A stretch of DNA of 64,000 bases from Streptobacillus canis (GTDB taxonomy: Bacteria > Fusobacteriota > Fusobacteriia > Fusobacteriales > Leptotrichiaceae): the NCBI RefSeq assembly GCF_009733925.1, contig NZ_WOEI01000002.1, positions 1-64,000 on the forward strand, written 5' to 3'. Within the stretch, counting starts at the first letter, position 1. Each line of letters opens with the position of its first letter. Positions 38,601 to 44,911 of the stretch are shown piece by piece. Made by a program: the position numbers and the translations under genes. The notes under the pieces were generated by a model. The model ran no database searches. It saw nothing but the letters and a program-made list of their open reading frames with translations, and was not told the origin of the DNA.

Positions 38601-39911
38601 ATTAATGAAATAGAACATTTAGGAGGAAATAATAAAAATTTAGAAACTTCTAAAGAGATTAAAACAGATTTAGGAAATAATGCATTAATATATGGATTAA
38701 AAGATGGTAGAAAAAAATTGATAGAAGCTGCAAATAAAGCTGATAAAGAAAATAAAAATGCAATACTTGCAGATAGCTATATTGGTGATTTAAATTTAGG
38801 ATTTGAATTTTCAAGATTATCAAATTTTGCTAAAAAAGTTAGAAATAATGAAGTAAGTGAAAAGGACTTAGATGATATAGCAAATTTTGTTGATGAAGGT
38901 GGAAGTGCAAGAATTTCTGAATCTCGTAGTAGAATAAATTCAGCTAATAACGAAGATAATAAAAGAATAATTACAGAGCTATTAAATAATGAAATAGCTA
39001 AAAAAGCTTTAATAAGAATGGATGAATTAAACGAAAAGGAAAAAGTTTTACTTGAAGAAATTAAGAAAAATGAATTTGTAGATATAGATTATCCTAAAAC
39101 TTCATCAAACTTTACTAAAGAACAAAATGAAGTTATAGAAGAATATCTAAAAGTAAAAGAAGGATTAAATGAAACAAGAATAGATTTCTTTTCTGAAAAG
39201 ACTAAGTTAATTGCAAAAGAAACACTTGAAAGAGGTGGACAAATATACTTTGCATTAGATGGACTTGCTACAGATGGTACTAAATTTAATAAAGATAAAA
39301 CAGTGATTGATTTTAATAAATTAAAAGATTTATTTGATCCAAATCATCCTTTCTATAATTCTGTAACATCTAAGGAATTACGTTATCTTTATGAAAACTT
39401 TAAGGATAATCCTAACCTTAAATTTACTATAAAAAAACAGGTTATAGAAAATCCTATTAAAGATTTAAAGATAGATAATTCAAAAGATGAATCGAATACA
39501 AAATTTGAAAGAAGAATATTACCTAAATTAAATATACTAGATTTTTTCAAAAATTTATTTAGAAAAAATAAAAAAATAGAAGTTATAGAAGAAGATGATG
39601 ACTTTGAAGATATAGAAAAAGTAAGAAATGAAATAAATTCAGGTAAAAAAGAACCTATTTATTCAGATGTTAAATCTATTAAAAATGAAAATCCTATATA
39701 TGAAAATGTTAATCCTAGAGTTAAAAAAGAAAAGGAATTTGAGACGATTTACACTGAAGTTAAAACTAAGGAAAAAGAACCTGTTTATGCAGATATTAAT
39801 TTTGAGAATAATGTAAAAAAAGCAGATAATGAGCCAATATATGAAAATATAGGAACACAAAGTAAAGAAACTGAGTATTCTGAAATTAATATAAAGAAAA
39901 ATAAAAAATAA
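29691..39911 (+). CDS. Giant TpsA exoprotein with tandem TPS domains, paired HExxH domains and EPIYA-like motifs
   Basis: A 3406-residue FhaB-like protein. In order: extended signal peptide (LTRTLVITFLITG); TPS domain 1 (about 55-330, GVSHNKY and IANESGFTVNG near 150); a charged lysine/glutamate insert (about 345-480); TPS domain 2 (about 510-720, GISHNYF and IANENGIIVNG near 602); haemagglutinin-type beta-helix repeats to about 2260; NPIYESL (Tyr2284) and GIYEEI (Tyr2316); two 289-residue repeats starting at 2392 and 2681, each with HELTH (His2600, His2889) and PLEREA (2651, 2940); an unassigned domain (about 2985-3270); then six more tyrosine motifs at 3324, 3337, 3354, 3366, 3384 and 3396. 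I see no cysteine. TpsB upstream should secrete it. No immunity gene follows, so a host-directed effector or adhesin is likelier than a contact-inhibition toxin. Confidence 0.85.
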   Translation: MNILQKAERILKSSLKEKKRLTRTLVITFLITGSISNFGSVKGKDVEYEGSYFKGYTYISDIEKPNEKGVSHNKYDQLYLNKDNLIFNNSVLKNESDYEKSKILNKYLDENKKLEGTEAKVIIAEVDPYYETYLGKTQVEIYGKSADLIIANESGFTVNGAKFHNVNSLTLNTGKYDKEKNEFNISKGNIEIKGNGLDIEGNNKELNIEGQNIYVNTTLGSKENKGLNINLKAKNGFIETSKYGSMYGNRILLKVEGENSGIKHNSKEIVVADELVIDSATGDIKINDVKVGNNLIIKAKNEDKLKFDGLVDVGNKFTLNLKEMTAKDEESYINNIIGQEKIYQRYYDTKREKEELDKQKDKSKYNLLNILLPNKVKVGDSIGIIFGEDKDDEKIKKFNKETPIEDTLLSEEEYNKKKEELKKETVEDREKKYKEKVEKYKSEKIYVINTRDKQEKESFDFDTEIEREKEKPREDGYKLKNLNEESFKVKLALNSQGKIKLYENQEDKATLIDINAAKHDGISHNYFSKFSVDKDYSILLNNNSEDKDIISQALSKNIRHKNENLYYGSAKIILNEVLNTKEEATNLAGKLELLGESADVIIANENGIIVNGGEFFNIDNLSLSTGKFKKAHKGDYEFENNRKKDVEVKTDINVKNILIESKEFTVNDKINFRNARIYTTENVTINNNIYAEGNFRINANGEFINKAKIFGEVVSLKGSKFTNEGNAEIEAASTLYLASKDNDFINKGNIASDAYLTIRSNNKIINEGKIEHKGTDFSEHTGDSNIFIQGKDLENKSSILSKGGISLHIENLKNEKTATIKATGDIRGNIQNDLNNHGKILSDSTLYLEVEKDLVNKTDGNNTAFRNSDNQAVISGNRAEIYVKGNVKNEDKSLIIGGKNGIRITAENIINDNSVIYSSGAIALEVNKDIENKNESLIKAQGKGLIVAEKVTNNLSNIETEGSLAIRADELKNLGESTEVKIENGETKEYSRGLKIKEAGWKSWYNGYYLKLTIPDEKAYLEAKGSLIRSGANLTITGKKGVWETGKKILNKDSAILANGNIYIDAETENVTTTHKRKAIDILKKINVSISWDTSSLVNSNTVFESAEVANKNLYDLLKSGELNNDNGRYFELLKNANIPELDKVLSLVLGKDWKYKNRVDTKFDEDKEINYYSLRNKALISAGKNIVMAYGSLKNSDQAENIEGKGYRDSYDADAFYERVIEVGNGSETTIQDTINKVLPKDNGIYKENKDGKYKYVTSEYIKDKDQYKGLEYLEANVNKELRSTKDSKVIGDEFYQNNMINNMLSNINDKNLKPSKETVDNLLTQASIEGNRLGLKIGKSLTQEEVNKLEKDIVWYVETEIKGAKVLTPVIYLSKKTEGRIKGKDKNNFSSVVAGENIITSRIKNIENKNSQISSENNVILSTEKLTNQGNKGFDTNISAKNKVIIDAEEDVRLELSRIEAQNGISLLGNNVEVKASEIKSEEGNVNIRAKENLNISDKITEESTSTDKAISDVFEHSYEQTSSKEQKSIKSKIEGKNVSLIAAEDVNIKASDVEAKKVLEINGKDVNISSSISKKEEKGNKTSSGFGEIISNTSFDIKKEQVNKSNIKSGVATNIEARKDLNIKGSNIHGEEYLKLQAKENINIENETRKIEEKIAQERARYVSYENRSKEETLTKVESSNITSKGALEVLTDKGNIKIKGSNVVANSGNINSGKDINIEAVEETYTSNLKDLTISLSAGGGAGVTGLGVEGKIDSIDGISSSITNEYSKEVKNRHAKIANLANADAGVKVGFKTKDVQVNNFKNSNIIIGSEGADITAKKAIDLGGLNAASKGNVNIKAGEIKSTKKTNTYNEKSHDINVTLKQSGTVNSSVLDSVNTVNEIATDVKNNELNETLTALKVAGAATNLLFNDSIGSQSKQSVGISYTRTGVEKESINKTNINSDNNVSIETTKGDITLNNVDVKAGDKLKLKSEKDINLIGGKNRTSIEKINIEAEVRGTQSAGVSALFGANSQLGAGGNVGLTYENNKEKTTDISKLSANNVEIESKESTKLEGAKVHANRNAKVKVGKDLIIKSTLDEVDNKKIKSEVGGNISLGVASNTLLAGRISGNASAGYIYEQGNKISEQSGITSNGSLDVDVKNNLELEAGVLGSKNKKGKLNVEGEIKTKNITTEEKAGGAIVGGSGGLTGEIGADIEIGDSKDKQQISKSVLGFENVNSLDVETNLDNAQEITKDSFKKGGAASLSFSVKDSKNIIQKAKNLKNKISKNKDEKVTKDNPIYESLETKKVLTNRPLPEVPGKAIDEKEKSDGIYEEIKKSKDVDKYDGLTKEEFQEREKALQKNLKEIEEYEKELKAKKSETKVEKEVVKGFGNTPYIPKQLSNAEKEALFAKTRKNAENKDVQKEAVDKLKKIAQNSENIPKEHLLNKLNEVVYGYDNDTVAKIVEKSAENATKIVVPDTVDKNKLTNNDRKEIGKIFENVKFNESYEEVRKEVDSKIFDKLSKDPEFKKIMNTNLSGNEENLRKLFEIVSTAKKDAFKEVTGIEVEKPKLVLEDKKGKVKTHGNYLEDIVTMNIVAPIKSKSKKDQNKELLNTIIHELTHHDQAYLAKNKDNSELSSKVKNDANLFALNQELYITTDSHVHGYAKQPLEREAFKSADNLSDSLFQKVYKSDIDSKKLFEEAKKKAREKDSAKEAEKKLKIIAEYSKNIPKEHLLNAVEKISYGLSAEENEVLRKKSNEEGTKFVRPDTIEEFTGSNLNNMAKILRNIQFDEAYVELREKINDRITEKLDQNPEFHRLMKTKLAGNQENITKLFNMVEQVKRETLKELAGIDGKAAEIDVRTNKGALSLGQGYYDKRVVHTNIVPFFDFAKTQKMNNKSILNTIVHELTHHDQAELARNKDKNIADEIKNDAKLLSLNQVFYISPNGLNYLDYKNQPLEREAFYSGDKLGEKLTKLVDKGYTGGLREINEIEHLGGNNKNLETSKEIKTDLGNNALIYGLKDGRKKLIEAANKADKENKNAILADSYIGDLNLGFEFSRLSNFAKKVRNNEVSEKDLDDIANFVDEGGSARISESRSRINSANNEDNKRIITELLNNEIAKKALIRMDELNEKEKVLLEEIKKNEFVDIDYPKTSSNFTKEQNEVIEEYLKVKEGLNETRIDFFSEKTKLIAKETLERGGQIYFALDGLATDGTKFNKDKTVIDFNKLKDLFDPNHPFYNSVTSKELRYLYENFKDNPNLKFTIKKQVIENPIKDLKIDNSKDESNTKFERRILPKLNILDFFKNLFRKNKKIEVIEEDDDFEDIEKVRNEINSGKKEPIYSDVKSIKNENPIYENVNPRVKKEKEFETIYTEVKTKEKEPVYADINFENNVKKADNEPIYENIGTQSKETEYSEINIKKNKK

Positions 39912-39957
39912 TAATATGTATTCTCTTTTTTACGAGATAAAACATAGGACATAGAAT

Positions 39958-40012
39958 ATGTACCAATAAACTGGATATAGGAAGGTGAAAAAGTTTGTTG
40001 GTACATTTTTTA
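39958..40012 (+). terminator. Terminator of the tpsB-tpsA operon
   Basis: ATGTACCAA (39958-39966) pairs perfectly with TTGGTACAT (39998-40006), followed by a T run. Confidence 0.7.
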
Positions 40013-40108
40013 TATTAAAATAAAGATTTTTGTTACTAAAGAAAAATAAATAATAGATGATGAATAATTTTTAAAAATATTTTTTAATATTTTCACAAAA
40101 TATTTTAC

Positions 40109-40137
40109 TTGACAAAATATATTAAGTAGTGTAAAAT
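40109..40137 (+). promoter_or_regulatory. Promoter of the marR-like gene
   Basis: TTGACA at 40109-40114 is followed about 17 bp later by TAAAAT at 40132-40137. Confidence 0.75.
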
Positions 40138-40139
40138 AA

Positions 40140-40155
40140 ATATCTATTTAGATAT
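40140..40155 (+). promoter_or_regulatory. Candidate MarR operator
   Basis: A perfect 16-bp palindrome, ATATCTATTTAGATAT, lies just after the -10 box at the expected transcription start. This is the usual place and shape for a MarR autoregulatory site. Confidence 0.6.
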
Positions 40156-40176
40156 ATTTTAAGTTATGGAGGTAAA

Positions 40177-40599
40177 ATGTCTACAAGGGAAGAGAAGTTA
40201 TTAATAGCAGTAAGTAGATTAAGAAATTTAATGCATAGAGAATTAGAAGTGGTTTTTAGAATGTATGGATTAACTACAACTCAGTTTTCTGTTTTAGAAG
40301 TTTTAAAACATAAAGGCTCTAAAAGTGTGGGTGAAATACAAAAATTAGTATTAGGTACAAATGGAAATATACCTTTAGTAATTAAAAACTTAGAAAGAGA
40401 TGAATTGATTATTAGAGAAAAGCCAGAAAATGATAAAAGAATAAGTATCATTAGTTTAAGTCCAAAAGGTAAAGAAATAGTTCAGGTTGTATACTTACAA
40501 CAAAAGGAAAAATTAGAAGATTTATTTTCTAATTTTTCTGATGAAGAATTAAAAACTTTAACTGATAAAATCTTTGATGTGTATAATAGACTAAGATAA
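40177..40599 (+). CDS. MarR-family winged-helix regulator
   Basis: A 140-residue protein. The winged-helix part runs from LTTTQFSVLEVLKHKG through the recognition helix (NIPLVIKNLERDELI) to the wing KPENDKRISIISLSPKG, all in MarR order. It should dimerise and repress, most simply its own promoter through the palindrome at 40140. No efflux pump or enzyme follows; the next gene encodes a TPR protein. Confidence 0.9.
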   Translation: MSTREEKLLIAVSRLRNLMHRELEVVFRMYGLTTTQFSVLEVLKHKGSKSVGEIQKLVLGTNGNIPLVIKNLERDELIIREKPENDKRISIISLSPKGKEIVQVVYLQQKEKLEDLFSNFSDEELKTLTDKIFDVYNRLR

Positions 40600-40664
40600 T
40601 TGATTTTTATCAGTAAATATGCTAATATATATACATAAATAAGTTATTGAAAGGAAAGATATTT

Positions 40665-41237
40665 ATGTTATCAACATTAGTTTTTAGGGAGTTTAGATAT
40701 AATGGGAATATAGAGGATTTAAAAACAGAGCTAAAAGCTAAAATAGCTAAAACTCCCGGAGATGTCGAATCTTTAAAAAAACTTGCAGGTATATATCATG
40801 CTTATTCTCAAAATGATAAAGCAATATTGTTATATGAAGAATTATCAAAATATCTTCCAAATGATCATGAAGTAGAAGGTTATTTAGGTTATCTATATTA
40901 TGAAAATTTAAACTTAAATGAAGCAGAAGAAAGATTGAAGAATGCTCTTTATTTAAGTGAAAGAGAACCTTTTTTATTGTTTTTATTAGGAAATGTTTAT
41001 TCAAGAAAAGGTATGTTAAGAGAAGCGCTTGATTGTTATGAACTTGCAATATTTCTTGATTTTGATATGTATGGAGCACATATAGATTTTGGAAGAAAAT
41101 ATGAGCATATGGGAAGACATAGAAAAGCTCTTAAAGAATTTAAAGCTGCATATAATATAGATTCTAAAGATGAAGAATTACTTAGAAAAATTGAACATGT
41201 TGAAAATAGAATAAAAGAAATTGAAAAAATAAAGTAA
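40665..41237 (+). CDS. Tetratricopeptide-repeat protein
   Basis: A 190-residue protein with about four TPR units, for example LYEELSKYLPNDHEVEGYLG, AEERLKNALYLSEREPFLLF and ALDCYELAIFLDFDMYGAHI. TPRs scaffold protein partners; the role here is unknown. The frame is open from a TTG at 40647, but GGAAAG (40653-40658) fits the ATG at 40665, so I use that. There is no signal peptide. Confidence 0.8.
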   Translation: MLSTLVFREFRYNGNIEDLKTELKAKIAKTPGDVESLKKLAGIYHAYSQNDKAILLYEELSKYLPNDHEVEGYLGYLYYENLNLNEAEERLKNALYLSEREPFLLFLLGNVYSRKGMLREALDCYELAIFLDFDMYGAHIDFGRKYEHMGRHRKALKEFKAAYNIDSKDEELLRKIEHVENRIKEIEKIK

Positions 41238-41257
41238 AAATTAAAATTTAATAATCA

Positions 41258-41289
41258 AAGAGGCTAACATGTAATTAACCTCTTTTTTT
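41258..41289 (+). terminator. Terminator after the TPR gene
   Basis: AAAGAGG and CCTCTTT arms enclose a partly paired loop and run into seven T residues, just outside the IS30 left end. Confidence 0.75.
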
Positions 41290-41295
41290 GTGGGT

Positions 41296-42400
41296 AAATT
41301 GTCAAGCCAAGTGCAACACCTAATATAAGTTTCCGAACAATTCTTCGTTAGGTGTTTTAAAATTTATACATTTTCTAGGTCTATTATTAAGCCTTGATTG
41401 TACTAACTCTAATTCTTCTTCATTTACTTCCGATAAATCCATCCCCTTTGGATAATATTCTCTTAGAAGCCCATTTGTATTTTCATTTGTTCCTTTTTGC
41501 CAAGCACAATATGGATCACAAAAATATGTTTTACATTCTAATTTTTCTTCTATTTTCAAGTATCCTGAAAATTCTTTTCCTCTATCAAAGGTTATTGTTT
41601 TTACCATTTCTTTTGGTAAATCTCCTAAAGCTTCTATAACTGCCCTTGTAACATTCTTTTCTGTTCTATCCGGTAGCAACACCACCTTACAATATCTTGA
41701 TTTTCTTTCTACTAATGTTAAAAAACAATATTTACTTTTTCTCTTGTGGTCAAATCTTCCAGATTCTACGGTATCACCTTCCCAATGTCCATATTCCATT
41801 CTTTTATATACACTTTTATCTCTTTTTTTTATGGTTCTTTCTCTATCATTAAACTTTCCTCTTTTTTCATTAGGTCTTTTAAAATTTCCTTTTTTTCTTA
41901 AAGATTTCATAGAAACTTTTGGTAATATACCTTTTTTTATTAATCTGTAAATAGTCGAAGTTGATGGGATTTTAACATTATCTAAACTACTCCTTTGATA
42001 TATTTGTTCTGGTGACCATTGTTCTAATATTTTAGATTCTACATATTTTATCGAATTGTGATTAAATTTAAGATTTCTTTTACATTTTATTCTTCTTTTT
42101 TCATATTTATTTTGAGAGACTATTGGAAAATACCTCTCAAAAGACGAATACTTATTATTAGTTTTAGTTTTGTTTCTCTTAATTTCTCTTGAAATTGTAC
42201 TAGGAGACCTTTTAATTGCTTTAGCTATTTCCCTTATACTCATTCCTAAATTTAAAAATTGCTATATACAACTTCTTTCAAATATGGTAATATGTTTGTA
42301 ACTCATAGATTAATCCTCCTGTTAATTATTGGTTTGGTCACCTATATTTTAACATAGATTCTCTATGAGTTTTTTTGTGTTGCACTTAATATGATAATTT
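41296..42400 (-). mobile_element. IS30-family insertion sequence
   Basis: Imperfect inverted repeats at 41296-41319 and 42377-42400 (18 of 24 positions identical, core AAGTGCAACAC) bound a 1.1-kb element with one transposase gene. I could not fix a target duplication by eye. Confidence 0.75.
41320..42306 (-). pseudogene. IS30 transposase interrupted by an amber codon
   Basis: The natural start is the ATG at 42306, 8 nt behind a perfect AGGAGG. Codon 15 (42264-42262) is TAG: MSYKHITIFERSCI, stop, then QFLNLGMSIREIAKAI. Translation could restart at the ATG at 42243 to give 307 residues with the HTH partly shortened. The DDE core is intact: EGDTVES, TFDRGKEF and NENTNGLLREYYPKG. So the catalytic part is whole, but the full-length protein is not made unless the amber is read through. 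Confidence 0.8.
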
Positions 42401-42420
42401 ATCTGTACAAAAAAATTAAT

Positions 42421-42471
42421 AAAATAGAAGGAATTATCTAATTTTTTTTAGATTAATCCCTTCTATTTTTT
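42421..42471. terminator. Bidirectional terminator
   Basis: AAATAGAAGG pairs with CCTTCTATTT, with an inner TATCTAA/TTAGAT stem, and A/T runs lie on both sides. Confidence 0.65.
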
Positions 42472-42525
42472 GAGGAGACTATTGAAGAAGAAAAAAACTC
42501 TTACTTTTCAACAGCCCCTTTTTAA

Positions 42526-42870
42526 TTATAGTTTTATATAATCAAAAATTTTTTTCATAAATTCAAATTTAAATTCTTCTTTTTTATAAGCATGTATTGC
42601 TGTAACAACAATTAGTATTAATAAAATTAATTGTAATACTCCGTATATTCCTGCAAAAAAGAAAGAATCAACCTCTTTAAAGAATGAACAAGCATATTTA
42701 ATTATGGAAAATATAAGTCCTTGTTTAGCATAATCTCTAACAAAATTATTTTCTTTTTCTAAAATTAAAGCTCCAAAGCTAAAAATTACTCCCATAAAAG
42801 GTAAGCTTGCTGCTGCTAATATTATAGTTGCAACTAAATTTTCATCTAAGTTTCCTACTGATTTTTTCAA
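42526..42870 (-). CDS. Small membrane protein, DUF4870-like
   Basis: A 114-residue protein with three hydrophobic segments (IILAAASLPFMGVIFSFGALI, then FSIIKYACSFF, then LQLILLILIVVTAIHAYK). The layout resembles DUF4870/Tic20-like proteins of unknown function. The frame is open from 42891, but the promoter's -10 box (TATAAT, 42901-42896) would start transcription at about 42889, so the TTG at 42870 is the more likely start. Confidence 0.6.
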   Translation of the reverse strand: MKKSVGNLDENLVATIILAAASLPFMGVIFSFGALILEKENNFVRDYAKQGLIFSIIKYACSFFKEVDSFFFAGIYGVLQLILLILIVVTAIHAYKKEEFKFEFMKKIFDYIKL

Positions 42871-42895
42871 ATTTATCACTCTCACTTTCAATTAT

Positions 42896-42924
42896 ATTAT
42901 ACCAAATTTATTATTGATTGTCTA
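42896..42924 (-). promoter_or_regulatory. Promoter of the small membrane protein
   Basis: On the minus strand, TAGACA is followed 17 bp later by TATAAT (42901-42896). Confidence 0.6.
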
Positions 42925-43101
42925 ATATATGAACTATTAATTCTAAAACTTTATTTTTACTTTCATAATATTTTTATTATTTTAAATTTTTAAAAAATAT
43001 TTTCTCGTTACAGAGCTTAATTGGTATGGTTATGAATTATTAAAATATTTTTCACTTAAAAATAATTAAAGAACTTTGTAAATATATGTTTTAGAGAAAA
43101 A

Positions 43102-43140
43102 TTAGTTTGATAATAAATAATTAAGTAAATATCAAACTAA
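43102..43140 (+). promoter_or_regulatory. Inverted repeat upstream of the metal ABC operon
   Basis: TTAGTTTGATA (43102-43112) and TATCAAACTAA (43130-43140) form a perfect 11-bp inverted repeat around a 17-nt spacer, about 56 bp before the -35 box. Confidence 0.5.
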
Positions 43141-43195
43141 AAATAAAACGGCTATTTTTATAGATATGTCTTAATTTTTAAATATAATATTTTGA

Positions 43196-43224
43196 TTGAC
43201 AAAGTATAAAAAATATAGTATGAT
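43196..43224 (+). promoter_or_regulatory. Promoter of the metal ABC operon
   Basis: TTGACA at 43196-43201 and TATGAT at 43219-43224 are 17 bp apart. Confidence 0.75.
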
Positions 43225-43256
43225 TACCTTGATAAAATTAAGAAAGAGGTACAAAA

Positions 43257-44186
43257 ATGAAAAATTTAAAATCACTTTTATTAGCATTAGTGCTAACAAT
43301 TTTTATGTTTTCTTGTGGTAATAAAGCTACAGAAGAAGTAAAACCTGAAGAAGGAGCTGCAAAAATTAAAGTAACAACAACTTTAAATTATTATGTAAAC
43401 TTATTAGATGAAATAGGTAAAGATAAAGTTGAAATTACAGGATTGATGGGTGAAGGAGAAGATCCGCATTTATATGTTGCAACAGCAGGAGATATTGAAA
43501 AATTACAAGGTGCTGATTTAGTAGTTTATGGTGGATTACATTTAGAAGGTAAAATGGTAGAAATTTTTGACAACTTAAAAGATAAAGCTGTTTTAAATTT
43601 AGGAGAACAATTAGACCAATCTAAACTTGTTGAAGAAGAAGCAGGGGTATATGATCCACATGTTTGGTTTAATACAGAGTTTTGGGGAGTTCAAGCAAAA
43701 GCAGTTGCAAATAAATTAGCAGAACTTGATTCAACAAATAAAGATTTTTATATGGCTAATTTAGATGCGTATTTAAAACAATTAGATGAAGCGACAAACT
43801 ATGTACAAAATAAAATAAATGAAATACCTGAAGGTTCAAGAGTATTAATTACAGCACATGATGCTTTTGGATATTTTGCAAGCCAATTTGGATTAGAAGT
43901 TAAAGCAATCCAAGGAGTTTCAACAGATTCAGAAATAGGAACTAAAGAAATAAATGAATTAGCAGACTTTATTGTTGCAAATAAAATCAAAGCAATATTC
44001 GTTGAAAGTTCAGTTAACCATAAGAGTATAGAATCATTACAAGAAGCTGTAAAAGCAAAAGGATTTGAAGTAGGAATAGGTGGAGAACTTTATTCAGATT
44101 CTATGGGAGATAAAGAACATGATACAGATACATATATTAAAACTTTAAAATTTAATGCAGATACAATAGCAAATGCATTAAAATAA
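43257..44186 (+). CDS. troA: Manganese/zinc-binding lipoprotein (TroA/ZnuA family)
   Basis: A 309-residue cluster A-I solute-binding protein. A lipobox ends at Cys20 (IFMFSCGNK), so it is anchored in the membrane facing the periplasm. Metal-ligand positions fit TroA-type proteins: EDPHLYV, YDPHVWF, ITAHDAFGYF and a late acidic residue. There is no long His-rich loop of the kind typical of strict zinc proteins, which hints at manganese or mixed use. ATPase and two permease genes follow. Confidence 0.88.
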   Translation: MKNLKSLLLALVLTIFMFSCGNKATEEVKPEEGAAKIKVTTTLNYYVNLLDEIGKDKVEITGLMGEGEDPHLYVATAGDIEKLQGADLVVYGGLHLEGKMVEIFDNLKDKAVLNLGEQLDQSKLVEEEAGVYDPHVWFNTEFWGVQAKAVANKLAELDSTNKDFYMANLDAYLKQLDEATNYVQNKINEIPEGSRVLITAHDAFGYFASQFGLEVKAIQGVSTDSEIGTKEINELADFIVANKIKAIFVESSVNHKSIESLQEAVKAKGFEVGIGGELYSDSMGDKEHDTDTYIKTLKFNADTIANALK

Positions 44187-44200
44187 GTTAGGAGAGAAGA

Positions 44201-44911
44201 ATGAAGGCGATAGAAATTAAAGATTTAGTGGTCGCTTATGATTTAGAACCTGTACTAGAAAATGTTAATCTTGATATATATGAAGGGGATTTGATGGCTC
44301 TAGTAGGTCCTAATGGTGCAGGAAAATCTACTTTAATTAAGGCTATTCTTCAATTCATCAAACCTATAGTAGGTAGTATTAAAATAAATGGAAATGACTA
44401 TAAGTATGAAAAGAAAAAAATAACTTATGTACCACAGAGGGGAAGTGTCGATTGGGACTTCCCCACTACCTTATTTGATGTAGTAATGATGGGTTGTTAT
44501 GGAAGAGTTGGTTTTTTAAAAAAAATACCAAAAGAAGAAATAGAAAAAGTTAATAATGCAATAAAACAAGTTGAAATGACTGAATTTAAAGATAGACAAA
44601 TTTCTGAATTATCAGGTGGTCAACAGCAAAGAGCATTTCTTGCAAGGGCTTTAGTTCAAAATGCAGATATTTATTTAATGGATGAGCCATTTCAGGGTGT
44701 GGATGCAGTAACTGAAAGATCGATAGTAAATATATTGAAAGAGTTAAAAGATAAAGGGAAAACTGTAGTAGTGGTTCACCACGATTTACAAACTGTTGAG
44801 GAATATTTTGATAGTGTAACCTTTATAAATAAAACTATAATTACAACAGGAAAAGTAAAAGATGTATTTAAAAAAGAAAATATAGAAAGAACATATAGTA
44901 GAAATGTTTGA
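44201..44911 (+). CDS. troB: Metal ABC transporter ATPase
   Basis: A 236-residue ATPase with Walker A (GPNGAGKST), the signature LSGGQQQR, Walker B (IYLMDEP) and the switch His (VVVHHD). It powers uptake of the metal delivered by the lipoprotein. Its end overlaps the first permease gene by 8 nt. Confidence 0.95.
   Translation: MKAIEIKDLVVAYDLEPVLENVNLDIYEGDLMALVGPNGAGKSTLIKAILQFIKPIVGSIKINGNDYKYEKKKITYVPQRGSVDWDFPTTLFDVVMMGCYGRVGFLKKIPKEEIEKVNNAIKQVEMTEFKDRQISELSGGQQQRAFLARALVQNADIYLMDEPFQGVDAVTERSIVNILKELKDKGKTVVVVHHDLQTVEEYFDSVTFINKTIITTGKVKDVFKKENIERTYSRNV

Noticed and set aside
29691..39911. Contact-dependent growth inhibition (CdiA) toxin
   Set aside because: No VENN-type junction motif was noticed and no immunity gene follows. 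The C-terminal tyrosine motifs point to a host target instead.
39663..40006. Minus-strand hydrophobic frames over the tpsA 3' end
   Set aside because: They are antisense to the tyrosine-motif coding region and the terminator.
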